Shown here: positions 49,422-57,825 of the stretch, one piece after another | Layout of the letters: the number at the start of each line of letters is the position of its first letter | Position numbering within the stretch: the first letter of the stretch is position 1 | NCBI RefSeq assembly: GCF_041679265.1 | Contig: NZ_JBGFSM010000013.1 | Span: 71,837-135,836, forward strand | From: Autumnicola sp041679265 | Lineage (GTDB): Bacteria; Bacteroidota; Bacteroidia; Flavobacteriales; Flavobacteriaceae | Direction: 5' to 3' | DNA length: 64,000 bases | The notes under the pieces: generated by a model | Databases searched by the model: none | Seen by the model: only the letters and a program-made list of their open reading frames with translations | Told to the model about the DNA's origin: nothing | Made by a program: the position numbers and the translations under genes

Positions 49422-50573
49422 ATGAAAAAAATCCTGACAGGGTCATTGTTAATCAGCCTGGTTTTAATTTCCTGTAAAAATAAAGCTGAAGAAGAAACAA
49501 CAACAGAAATGCTGGACGATATGAAAACTGTGTTTATTGGTACCTACACCCGTATGGAAGGCCATGTAGAAGGTAAAGCAGAAGGGATTTATAGCCTTTA
49601 CCAGGAACCCAAAAGCGGCAGCCTTAGGTACGGGGAGTTAGTAGCCAGAATTACCAATCCCTCTTTTGTGAAGGTTTCACAAGACGGTAAAAACCTCTAT
49701 GCAGTAAGCGAGACAGGAAGCCGGGAAGGAGAAGTGGGCCAAATATTTGCTTATAGTATTAATGAGCATTACCAATTAAAAGAATTAAATAAGCTTTCCA
49801 CAAAAAGTGGCGCTCCCTGCCAGATTGCTATAGACCAGAGTGGGAACTATGTTTTTGTAGCCAATTACATGGGAGGAGTGGTAATGATGTACAGCCGGGA
49901 AAAAGATGGCAGCCTTAAGGAGCATAAGCAGATTCAGTTAGAGAACCCCGAGGAGTCCCACGCACATTCTGTAACTGTAGATGAAGAAAATGAGCATATT
50001 TATATCGCAGATCTTGGAAACGATAAGATCTGGATTTTTGACTTTGATGCCAATACAGGGGAAATTAATCCTAATGAACAGGCTTTTGTTGAACTTGAAA
50101 AAGGAGCGGGGCCAAGGCATTTTACTTTTTCTGAAGATCAGGATTATGCGTATTCCATTAATGAACTCAACAGTACAATTACCGCTTTTAGGAGGAATGA
50201 TACGGGAGGTCTAGAGGTTATTCAGAATATCTCCACTTTACCTGAAGAATTTAAAGGAGATAATTCTGCAGCAGATATTCACCTGCACCCTAACGGCAAT
50301 TTTCTCTATGGCTCCAACAGGGGAGATAATAGCATTTGCGCTTTTAAAGTTGGCGAAGAGGGTAAACTTTCTAAGATAGGGGTGTATCCAACCCACGGAA
50401 AAACCCCTAGAAATTTTGCCATAGCGCCTGAAGGTAATTTTCTATATGCTGCAAACCAGGATAGTGGAGGAATTTCTATATTCAAAATTGATAAGGACAC
50501 TGGTGAACTACGGCAGGAACTTACTAATTTTGAGGCAAAAACCCCGGTATGTATAGAATTTGTAGAAGATTAA
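49422..50573 (+). CDS. 6-phosphogluconolactonase-like beta-propeller lipoprotein
   Basis: 383 residues. Lipobox LVLISC near residue 19 indicates a lipoprotein signal peptide. The mature part is a seven-bladed propeller of the YkgB/Pgl type, with repeated blade signatures such as FIGTYTRMEG, FVKVSQDGKNLYAVSE, GNYVFVANYMGG, and GPRHFTFSEDQDYAYSINEL. Cytoplasmic YkgB hydrolyses 6-phosphogluconolactone. The lipid-anchored, exported location here argues for an extracytoplasmic lactone instead. Substrate unknown. It follows corA by 21 bases. Confidence 0.88.
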   Translation: MKKILTGSLLISLVLISCKNKAEEETTTEMLDDMKTVFIGTYTRMEGHVEGKAEGIYSLYQEPKSGSLRYGELVARITNPSFVKVSQDGKNLYAVSETGSREGEVGQIFAYSINEHYQLKELNKLSTKSGAPCQIAIDQSGNYVFVANYMGGVVMMYSREKDGSLKEHKQIQLENPEESHAHSVTVDEENEHIYIADLGNDKIWIFDFDANTGEINPNEQAFVELEKGAGPRHFTFSEDQDYAYSINELNSTITAFRRNDTGGLEVIQNISTLPEEFKGDNSAADIHLHPNGNFLYGSNRGDNSICAFKVGEEGKLSKIGVYPTHGKTPRNFAIAPEGNFLYAANQDSGGISIFKIDKDTGELRQELTNFEAKTPVCIEFVED

Positions 50574-50644
50574 GTTTTCTTCTGCCCAAGGGTACGAATA
50601 TATTTTTTCTGTAAATTCAACAGGTTATTTTAAACCTTAAGAAT

Positions 50645-50971
50645 ATGAGAAGAGGTGTACTTGCTGCGATATTTCTTTGTAGTCTTTTGCTCCCGGGTTG
50701 TTCCACAAGCAGAGGTTTTGAAACTAAAGAAATTAGACAGGTGGCTTCAATCCCTGAGCGGTTTTTACCAGTAGCAGGAATTCAACTGGAAGATGGGGCA
50801 TGTAAAAGCCCTTTGGTTGATCCTGAGGACGGGACAGAAATTACTATTGTGGAATCTATGAGCGGAAAAGGATACTATAAAGCGCCCAATGGGAAATACG
50901 GCTTAAAAGGGAATGAACTTTTGCGCATAAACTGCCAAACGGGAGAAGTTTTAGGAGTGGTAAGAAAATAA
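50645..50971 (+). CDS. Small lipoprotein of unknown function
   Basis: 108 residues. Signal peptide with lipobox LLPGC (Cys about residue 19). The mature part of about 90 residues contains LEDGACKSPLVDPEDGTEI and GYYKAPNGKYGLKGNELLRINC, a small beta-sandwich-like composition with two Cys that could pair. I do not recognise the family. Convergent with the astE-like gene, 26 bases apart. Confidence 0.7.
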   Translation: MRRGVLAAIFLCSLLLPGCSTSRGFETKEIRQVASIPERFLPVAGIQLEDGACKSPLVDPEDGTEITIVESMSGKGYYKAPNGKYGLKGNELLRINCQTGEVLGVVRK

Positions 50972-50997
50972 CCACCACTCCTGTCACCCTTGCGGTT

Positions 50998-51933
50998 TTA
51001 AACTTCCTGTACTACAAAAAATCCGTCATTTCCCTGTGACTGGTACAGCGGCATAAATATAAAAGCGTCCCATTCACTTTTTACTTCATTGCCATTTTGT
51101 TTAGCTAGTAATTCCCCTTTTTTAATTCTTTGGAAATTTTCATAACCCGGCTGCATTTCAAAAATATCATCATCATCTAAGCCGTGCCGGTAAAGAATTT
51201 CAAAAGTTTTTTGTTCCGGGGCGTTCTTTTCAGCAAATTTATTCACACAGTCCGGATAGGTGGAAATTTTTTCAAGGTCCAGGTTACAGGCTTCTTTTAA
51301 AGCCAGCCAGATCACTCCTTCATGATTTTCTACAGATCTAACGTCTGTATGCTGCCCTGCTTCAAATACAAAGCCCGTCATCCCAATGCGGCTTAGGTAA
51401 TGGTCTATATCACCTGTGATAATATCGCTAAATCCCCTAATGATGTAAGTTGGAAACCTATGCGCCCATTCATCATTATCGTTTACCTCCTGTACGGAAA
51501 CATACGGTAGGCTGGGAGAGGAGGTGGTGTGGCAATCTAGGAAATACCTTTTGGTAAAATCCTTTTCAGGATATTTTTCCAGCAGGTTTATTATTTCAAA
51601 CATTTCCTTTTTTTCCTGGGTATCTTTTTTACCACTCTTTACGTTCTCCTCTGTCCATGTTCTGTTAAGGTCTTCTTCAATATATCTTTTATTTTGATTT
51701 AGGGCCATATGGTTACCGGACACCCCGATAATAGTACCTTCAATTTCCGGCCTTGTTTTTTCCAGTTCCTTAAAAACCTTTTCCAGGGCTTTTACTCCGC
51801 TGGGTTCATTACCATGAATCCCGCCGGTTACAAAAAGCAGGGGGCCTTTTTTACCCGAAGTATATTTTCCAATTATTCGCGGGATCTCTTCATTTAATTC
51901 CTCGTTCATAAAATTCTTGTTTTTATTCTTCAA
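50998..51933 (-). CDS. Succinylglutamate desuccinylase/aspartoacylase-family zinc hydrolase
   Basis: 311 residues, M14-like fold. Zinc ligands are in FVTGGIHGNEPSGVKAL (His and Glu of HxxE) and in FLDCHTTSS (third His). Related AstE/AspA enzymes cleave N-acyl amino acids, and other relatives carboxy-terminal amide bonds. It abuts an ATP-grasp ligase gene with no gap (51933/51934) on the same strand, so it is the last gene of a three-gene operon. The physiological substrate is unknown. Confidence 0.86.
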   Translation of the reverse strand: MKNKNKNFMNEELNEEIPRIIGKYTSGKKGPLLFVTGGIHGNEPSGVKALEKVFKELEKTRPEIEGTIIGVSGNHMALNQNKRYIEEDLNRTWTEENVKSGKKDTQEKKEMFEIINLLEKYPEKDFTKRYFLDCHTTSSPSLPYVSVQEVNDNDEWAHRFPTYIIRGFSDIITGDIDHYLSRIGMTGFVFEAGQHTDVRSVENHEGVIWLALKEACNLDLEKISTYPDCVNKFAEKNAPEQKTFEILYRHGLDDDDIFEMQPGYENFQRIKKGELLAKQNGNEVKSEWDAFIFMPLYQSQGNDGFFVVQEV

Positions 51934-52980
51934 TTAATCCATCGTAGCCAGGGTGCGGTTCGCCAATGTACCTTTGTAAGCTGCCTTATAGGCCACTTTT
52001 CTTTCAATGGCTTCAATTACCACATCGGTAAATTTTGGCAGGCCTATATCCTTAAAGCGCTCCATGCCACCGGGGCTTAGTACATTTATTTCAATAAGCT
52101 TGTCTTTAACAATGTCCAGCCCAACAAAAAACAATCCGTCTCTTATTAATTTTGGAGCGGTAAGTTCAATAATCCGCTTCATATCGTCAGTTAAATCACT
52201 GCTGTCTGCCGAGGCGCCCTGTGAAAAATTACTGCGGAATTCGCCTTCTCCGGCAACTCTTCTTATAATTGCTTTTTTCCCATCCTGTTCCATCACCCGG
52301 CCGTTCATAAGCAAAACCCTCACATCTCCGTCTTTTACCGCCGGAAGAAATTCCTGGGCAATAACATAGCCCTGAGAGCTGATGGTCTCAATGATCTGAT
52401 TTACGTTTTTTTCGTTTTCATCTATAAGAAAAACATCTTTCCCACCAGAACCTTCCAGAGGTTTCAGCACCATTTTCTTGTTTTGTTTTTCCCAAAACTC
52501 AAGAAGATCTTCCTTGCTTCTGGTAATTATAGAATCTGGCTTTATAGATTGCGGCAATTCTTCAAAATACAATTTATCTATAAACGCGTGGGAAAGGGCA
52601 TAGGCATCATTAAGAACCAAAACTCCTTCCTGTTGGATCATGCGCCCAAAAGCCACTCCTGCCTGTTCTGCCCACTGCCTTGAATCTTCTTCAGTAGGGT
52701 TATTCCGGATAAACAACACGTCAATATCTTTAGAGGATATTTTCTTTTTCTTTGCTTTTGGGCCCTGCAGGGCTTCCAGGAATTTTGCCGGAGATTTTGT
52801 TTTGGTATCCTTGGGTACCTGCGTGCTGTTAATACTAATTGGAGCATCATGGTGAAAATTAAAATCCCCCACTCCCATCGCGGACACTTGATGACCCCGT
52901 GCATGCGCTTCAGCCATTAATGCTGTTGAGGTGCCGTTTTTTTCTGTAGCGACATCGTTTAATACAAAACATATTTTCAT
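51934..52980 (-). CDS. Glutathione synthetase-like ATP-grasp ligase
   Basis: 348 residues. ATP-grasp features: KMVLKPLEGSGGKDVFLID (phosphate-binding loop), QEFLPAVKDGDVRVLLMNGRV, and the metal-binding FFVGLDIVKDKLIEINVLSPGGMERF. It is closest to GshB in overall layout, but the genomic setting (DUF1704 peptidase and an AstE-type hydrolase on either side) differs from glutathione synthesis operons and no gamma-glutamylcysteine ligase is nearby. It starts four bases before the end of the upstream gene (ATGA-type overlap). An amino acid or peptide ligase role is likely. Confidence 0.86.
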   Translation of the reverse strand: MKICFVLNDVATEKNGTSTALMAEAHARGHQVSAMGVGDFNFHHDAPISINSTQVPKDTKTKSPAKFLEALQGPKAKKKKISSKDIDVLFIRNNPTEEDSRQWAEQAGVAFGRMIQQEGVLVLNDAYALSHAFIDKLYFEELPQSIKPDSIITRSKEDLLEFWEKQNKKMVLKPLEGSGGKDVFLIDENEKNVNQIIETISSQGYVIAQEFLPAVKDGDVRVLLMNGRVMEQDGKKAIIRRVAGEGEFRSNFSQGASADSSDLTDDMKRIIELTAPKLIRDGLFFVGLDIVKDKLIEINVLSPGGMERFKDIGLPKFTDVVIEAIERKVAYKAAYKGTLANRTLATMD

Positions 52981-54827
52981 TTGCTTATCATTTTTGAAAG
53001 GGGAAGCCCCTCTCTGATTAAATTTAATTTTTTATTTATTTCCTTGGTGAGCAGATAACTTGGTTTTAAAGCCGCAGGTTTTAAAACCTGTCTTTCAGTT
53101 AATTCTTTGATTACCCCGGTATGCTTAAGGCTAAACTTACCGGCCAGTAAGGGTTCATATTCTCCGCCTTGCTGCAGGTATTCCCTTAATTCCACAAGGC
53201 CTTTTAAATAAATGATATCTTTTAAAAATCCGCCTCCCTGCATAATTCGTGAGGTGATATTAAAAGATCTTTCAGGAGAAAACCCGTAGTTTTTTATCAG
53301 TAATCGAAACACTTCTTTAAAATCTCCACCATTCATCACAGCATTACCTGCAATAACCCTTCCGGCAAGGGTACGTAGCCGGTTAGGTGTTAAGCCATCT
53401 ACAAGATACTCTGCCATTACGGCCAGGCCTTCCTGCAAAGGATCATAATCTGCCAGGCCAATGCTTAACTGTTGCAAAGGTTGCCGGCTACCGTTATAAT
53501 AGGTAAGCACATGGGTACCCACCTCATGCTGTATAAGAGCTCCGGCTTCTTTCTTATTCATCTTATAATCGTGCGGAATATAAAGTTCCCCATGCGAAAC
53601 CATCATTACATTCACATCTTTACGAATATGAACCTTACATTTAAAATTTTCATCCTGTTCCCTGAAAAAGTCAAATTCTCGCCTGGCCATACTGCTAAAC
53701 TCCCTGGAATCAATTAAATCCATAGCTTTTGTGGGTTCCTCCTCTGGCACTTCCTGCAGGATAGCTTCGGCTTCTTCACATAATTCATGTTCCACCCCTT
53801 TATGGAGCCTCATGCTGTTATAAAAGAAGTTTCTGGTTCCTCTTTCCCCAAGCATGGTAATTTGCTGGTCCAGTTCTTCTCTTTTTTCCCTGAAGATATA
53901 AGACATGGCAGGATCGTCAATATCTTCAATCCTAAGATTGTAAAGTTTTCTTTTCAGTACATCGGGGTCTACCGGGAGTAGCCGGTAATGATAATCCAGT
54001 ACTTTCTCAAAATTGCTTTCAAAAAAAGTTTCTTTTATTTCCTGGATATTTGCAGGGGAAACCAGCCAGAGAAACTGGTAAGATTTCTCTATAGCAGATA
54101 ACTTGCGGTCTATCTCAAACACCTTATCTTTTATCACCTGCCTGCCCAAAGCATTATAACTTGGCACCCCGCTGGAGGTTTGCACTCTTAAAAAATCAAA
54201 AAGTGCAATATGTAATGCTTTTATCACATAATCTTTAAAATTTCTGAAGAACACAGGGTAAAGACGGCCATCTTGATTACGGTAAACAGGAGGGATTTCC
54301 ATTCCCAGCAGTACCGCCCCGCTGCTTTTGGCATCTTCTACGGTGAGCAGGGCTTTATCTCCTTCTTTTTGCCGCTGTTTGGTATCTTTTATTTCCGCTT
54401 CAAGATAAAGACCGGAGTAGATCTTATTGATCCCGTTTAATTTTTCCTGAAGAACTTCCAGACTGGTAGGAAGTTTTTTAGCGGGGCCCTTCAATATAAA
54501 TTTATGACTCTCCTCATTGCCGGCGTAAATTTCAAGCAACATATAAGATTTGAACTTAGCTGAAAAATGCTCGGAAAGCGCGTAGATGAACTTTTGATAA
54601 GCTTCAAAATCCTTATTACCAATAATGAGGTAAGAAGCCTCGCTTATAACCATCCTTTTTGTCCCCTGGTCTTTAGGTTTATTGCGGTAAATGATGAGAT
54701 ATGGCAAATCCTTTTCAATGTGAAGCAGGCCTTTTCCGGGAAGTTTACAATTTGTCTCGGACTCTTCTTCCAGATTTGTTAATATTTTTTTAATGGATTT
54801 TTCAGATAATTCCGTTATCTCCAGCAT
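52977..54827 (-). CDS. DUF1704/QEGLA-motif zinc metallopeptidase-like protein
   Basis: About 616 residues. Zinc-peptidase motif HEVGTH in LIQHEVGTHVLTYYNG (about residues 430-440), followed by LQEGLAVMAEYLVDGL, the QEGLA motif of TIGR02421/DUF1704 with a probable third ligand Glu. The same fold includes human tubulin tyrosine carboxypeptidases. I chose ATG at 54827 (MLEITELSEK); the ATG at 54896 adds an apolar stretch with no support. It leads an operon with an ATP-grasp ligase and an AstE-type hydrolase. Confidence 0.84.
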   Translation of the reverse strand: MLEITELSEKSIKKILTNLEEESETNCKLPGKGLLHIEKDLPYLIIYRNKPKDQGTKRMVISEASYLIIGNKDFEAYQKFIYALSEHFSAKFKSYMLLEIYAGNEESHKFILKGPAKKLPTSLEVLQEKLNGINKIYSGLYLEAEIKDTKQRQKEGDKALLTVEDAKSSGAVLLGMEIPPVYRNQDGRLYPVFFRNFKDYVIKALHIALFDFLRVQTSSGVPSYNALGRQVIKDKVFEIDRKLSAIEKSYQFLWLVSPANIQEIKETFFESNFEKVLDYHYRLLPVDPDVLKRKLYNLRIEDIDDPAMSYIFREKREELDQQITMLGERGTRNFFYNSMRLHKGVEHELCEEAEAILQEVPEEEPTKAMDLIDSREFSSMARREFDFFREQDENFKCKVHIRKDVNVMMVSHGELYIPHDYKMNKKEAGALIQHEVGTHVLTYYNGSRQPLQQLSIGLADYDPLQEGLAVMAEYLVDGLTPNRLRTLAGRVIAGNAVMNGGDFKEVFRLLIKNYGFSPERSFNITSRIMQGGGFLKDIIYLKGLVELREYLQQGGEYEPLLAGKFSLKHTGVIKELTERQVLKPAALKPSYLLTKEINKKLNLIREGLPLSKMISK

Positions 54828-55081
54828 TATTTGAAAGTTTCTAAGTGTTTTTTGATTGTTTGCTCCTATATTATATACAAAAAGCAGAAAATCCATGCAG
54901 ATTTAAAGCTTCTTATCACTTAAAATTAGGAATTATATAGCGGCTAAAAATAGGAAACTGGTACTTTGGCTATAATTTAAGATAAGCCGTGGTTAAAAGC
55001 CAAATCCTTAAGTTTTAATTACCTTAAGAATTGTTAAAGATAGGAATGGAGTTAGCTGGTAATATGAAAAATTTTTGAGGG
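54828..55081. other. Intergenic gap, no gene recognised
   Basis: 254 AT-rich bases upstream of the DUF1704 gene. No clear promoter box for that operon could be placed. Confidence 0.5.
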
Positions 55082-55258
55082 CTATTCGCATTCTCCTGCC
55101 ATAGCTTTCCAGTCTTGAACTGGAATGGGTTTTATTATTTTTCTGTACCTGTTCATTTCTATAGGTTGGTGATAAATATAATCCTGTTCTTCATTCCCGC
55201 ATTGTTCACAAACAGTAATAAGAACTAATGAAAATACTAAGAGGAAGAGACTTTTCAT
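55082..55258 (-). CDS. 58-residue putative lipoprotein
   Basis: ATG at 55258, TAG at 55082-55084. The N-terminus MKSLFLLVFSLVLITVCEQC is a signal peptide with a lipobox-like LITVC, then a polar mature part with YHQPIEMNRYRK and KPIPVQDWKAMAGECE. It is too short for ORF callers with a 60-codon limit. A TAATTTTG promoter box lies 25 bases upstream on the minus strand (55284-55291). Function unknown. Confidence 0.62.
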   Translation of the reverse strand: MKSLFLLVFSLVLITVCEQCGNEEQDYIYHQPIEMNRYRKIIKPIPVQDWKAMAGECE

Positions 55259-55664
55259 ATATACAGCAGGTTGGATAAGTTATCAAAATTAAAAGATAAA
55301 TTTGAGGATGTCTTGTATAAACACGACATTTTATGTACTGACATACAATAAGTTATGGTCTAACACGGTCTATGTTTTTATGCTTCTGTTAAATTTTCCC
55401 TGTGCCACAATCCGGAAAAAATTTATTAGAGAAAGTCCCGGTTTTATTTGAGGGAGCACCTTTATGCCGATGTATCGAAATAAAGCTTCGGAGTAATTCA
55501 GATGAAAAATTACCCGGTAATCATCAAACGGATATTGAAAGAAGAAAATCTCATAAACCTGATTTCCTTATCTGAAGTTACCTTTTAACTGAAATAAGAT
55601 TCATGTATAATTTTTGATGAATTTGATAAATTATGTTAGGAAAAAAATAAGGCTTTTAGAAGAG
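55259..55664. other. Intergenic gap, promoter box only
   Basis: 406 AT-rich bases. The only feature I can support is CAAAATTA at 55284-55291, the minus-strand TAnnTTTG box for the 58-residue lipoprotein. No ORF with convincing coding character, RNA gene or strong hairpin is seen. Confidence 0.5.
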
Positions 55665-56087
55665 TCACAGGCGCGTGGGAACGCCAAATCGCTGATTGTA
55701 CTGCCGGCTGAAGTACACAAAGTAATTATACAGGAGATAATTTACTTCATAGCCATAATCTATCTGTGGCTCGTAATTAATTTCATTAACGTACAAATTG
55801 GGATTATATATCTGGGGCTGGCGAACCCGGCTGTTATACTCTGTCACCAGGAACTGGTTTTTGTTTTCCAGATACTGCTGGGAATAGTAACCTTCGGGTT
55901 TGGCAATAGAATTTATAAACAGATTAAAGCCCGGTTCAATAATAATAATTTCATATTCCAGGCTATCATTAGCTATACGTACCGTATCATTTTTGGCATT
56001 CGCGATTCTGTCTGAACGTAAATTTCTGCTACCGCCACAACTATAGATAAATGCTGCTAAGAGGAAAATGTATATTAGATTCTTCAT
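55665..56087 (-). CDS. DUF6146-type lipoprotein
   Basis: 140 residues with lipobox FIYSC (Cys about residue 17). The mature domain contains IANDSLEYEIIIIEPGFNLF, PEGYYSQQYLENKNQFLVTEYNSRV and INYEPQIDYGYEVNYLLYNYFVYF, which I recognise as the DUF6146 pattern of flavobacteria. No enzymatic residues are obvious. It lies downstream of the DUF937 gene on the same strand with a 34-base gap. Confidence 0.75.
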   Translation of the reverse strand: MKNLIYIFLLAAFIYSCGGSRNLRSDRIANAKNDTVRIANDSLEYEIIIIEPGFNLFINSIAKPEGYYSQQYLENKNQFLVTEYNSRVRQPQIYNPNLYVNEINYEPQIDYGYEVNYLLYNYFVYFSRQYNQRFGVPTRL

Positions 56088-56121
56088 TAAGATCTTGGTG
56101 CTTCTTTAAAAAATGTTCATT

Positions 56122-56745
56122 TTACTTACCTCCTGTAAATCCTTTAAGGATACTGCCGCCTTTAGACTTATTCTTTCCGCCCCCTAATATCATTCCCGTA
56201 ACATCATCTACCACGCTGCCATCCTGGTTCTTGTCCAGAAGGCTGTTAATAAAGGAAGTATCATGGGCGGCACTGGAGCCTAACACAGAGCCAATGAGGG
56301 AAGAAAGTCCGGAGGTTTTTACATTATCTTTCCTTTTCTGGCTACCCAGCAGGCTCATAATAACCGGTGCTGCCATGCTAAGAACTGTTCCCACAACATT
56401 TTTATCTATACCCAGGCTTGCAGAAAGGGCCGCTGCTATTTCGTCCTTCTTATCTCCCAGGATATGATCAAGAATTTTATCTCCCTTCCGGCTTACTTCA
56501 TCTGTATCATGTTCTGAAAGATTATTGAGAAGCTGGCCATTGTGCTCATCAGACTCCAGGGCAGCGTTTAATTTTTTGGAACCTTGCTCGTCCTCTGAAT
56601 TTTGCTTCAACGCCCCAAGGATCATAGGCATGGCCATTCCCAGTGCGGTCACTGCCTTTTCTTTTTTAAGGCCGGTTTTTTGGGTGATTTTCTCAAGAAG
56701 CTGGTCTCCGGTTTTGGTATTTAAAATATCGAGTATAGAAGCCAT
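56122..56745 (-). CDS. DUF937 (YidB-like) protein
   Basis: 207 residues. The helical repeats of DUF937 are visible twice: LEKITQKTGLKKEKAVTALGMAMPMILGAL and HILGDKKDEIAAALSASLGIDKNVVGTVLSMAAPVIMSLLG. The C-terminus is Gly/Lys-rich (GGGKNKSKGGSILKGF). The family includes YidB-like proteins of unknown function. It is downstream of the SerA-like gene on the same strand with an 80-base gap. Confidence 0.85.
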   Translation of the reverse strand: MASILDILNTKTGDQLLEKITQKTGLKKEKAVTALGMAMPMILGALKQNSEDEQGSKKLNAALESDEHNGQLLNNLSEHDTDEVSRKGDKILDHILGDKKDEIAAALSASLGIDKNVVGTVLSMAAPVIMSLLGSQKRKDNVKTSGLSSLIGSVLGSSAAHDTSFINSLLDKNQDGSVVDDVTGMILGGGKNKSKGGSILKGFTGGK

Positions 56746-56825
56746 GACTTTTAATTTTCAGGATAAAACTTCAATTTAAAGCTTTTTATACAGATACCGC
56801 GTTAAAGAAATCCTACAGGAGTAAA

Positions 56826-57788
56826 TTAAATCTTTTTGTCCCTGAGGGCCGCAACAACTTTTTCTGCCAGTTCTGTAGAAATTCGTTCCCTGGCCTCCAC
56901 AGTGGCTGCAGCAATTCGGGGACTTAAGGAAATTTTTTCATGCATAAGAACTTTAATATGAGGAGCAGGCTCATTTTCGAAGGCATCAAGGCCTGCAAAG
57001 GAGATCTTCCCATTTTCCAGTCCTTCCAGCAGGGCTTTTTCATCTACAGCCCCACCGCGCGAAGTGTTAATGATTCCCACACCATCCTTCATAGCATTTA
57101 TTTCAATCTCACCAATTATGGTTTCTTTTTGTGCAGGAACATGTAAGCTAATAAAGTCTGACAATTTTATGAGCTGGTGCAAAGGTTCTGTTGTTACAGG
57201 AATGCTAATGCTTTGGTGGTTAAAGAAATCCAACACTATTTTTTCCTCCCTTACATTTTTATCACTTGCAATAACCTTCATTCCCAAACCAAGAGCAGTT
57301 TTTGCAACTTCGCGGCCTGTTTTTCCAAATCCAATAATACCAAGCGTTTTTCCTCTTAATTCCCTACCGCCAGCATAGGTTTTTCTTAAATCTTTAAATC
57401 GCAGTTCACCCTCCAAGGGCATATTGCGGTTAGAATCGTGTAAAAATCGGACCCCGCTGAATAAATGGGCAAATACAAGCTCTGCCACAGCGGCTGCAGG
57501 TGCTTCAGGAGTATTAATTACTTTAATCCCATTCTTTTCGGCATATTTTACCGGGATATTCCCAAGGCTCGAACCACCTCGCCCAATAAGTTTTAAGGAT
57601 GGACAGGAATCAATAAGTTCCTTTCCAATTACAGTAGTGCCGGCAAGGAGAACAGCAACAATTTCATTGTTATTTATAAAATCCTGAAGCTGTTCCTGGG
57701 CAATCTTAGTAACCACTACTTCAAACCCTGCATTTTCAAGAATTTCAATTCCATTTGGAGAGATACCGTCGCTGGCTAATATCTTCAT
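56826..57788 (-). CDS. D-2-hydroxyacid dehydrogenase, SerA-like with altered active site
   Basis: 320 residues with the Rossmann domain GKTLGIIGFGKTGREVAK and the family's usual NTSRGGAVDE Arg and ENEP Glu. The catalytic His of the PHIG motif is replaced by Arg (LSPRIAAAT, codon CGA), and the substrate-domain blocks usually reading VRSxT and VGMDN read LAGTT and SSLGN. These differences suggest changed or lost 3-phosphoglycerate dehydrogenase activity. It lies 37 bases downstream of serC in the same direction, the classic serCA arrangement. Confidence 0.88.
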   Translation of the reverse strand: MKILASDGISPNGIEILENAGFEVVVTKIAQEQLQDFINNNEIVAVLLAGTTVIGKELIDSCPSLKLIGRGGSSLGNIPVKYAEKNGIKVINTPEAPAAAVAELVFAHLFSGVRFLHDSNRNMPLEGELRFKDLRKTYAGGRELRGKTLGIIGFGKTGREVAKTALGLGMKVIASDKNVREEKIVLDFFNHQSISIPVTTEPLHQLIKLSDFISLHVPAQKETIIGEIEINAMKDGVGIINTSRGGAVDEKALLEGLENGKISFAGLDAFENEPAPHIKVLMHEKISLSPRIAAATVEARERISTELAEKVVAALRDKKI

Positions 57789-57825
57789 ATTTTTTTGTTT
57801 TACTAGCAGTTAATTTTTCTGCTTC

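Noticed and set aside
51934..52980. Ordinary glutathione synthetase
   Set aside because: Not excluded, but the neighbouring hydrolases and lack of a glutamate-cysteine ligase make a plain gshB label unsafe, so the symbol was left empty.
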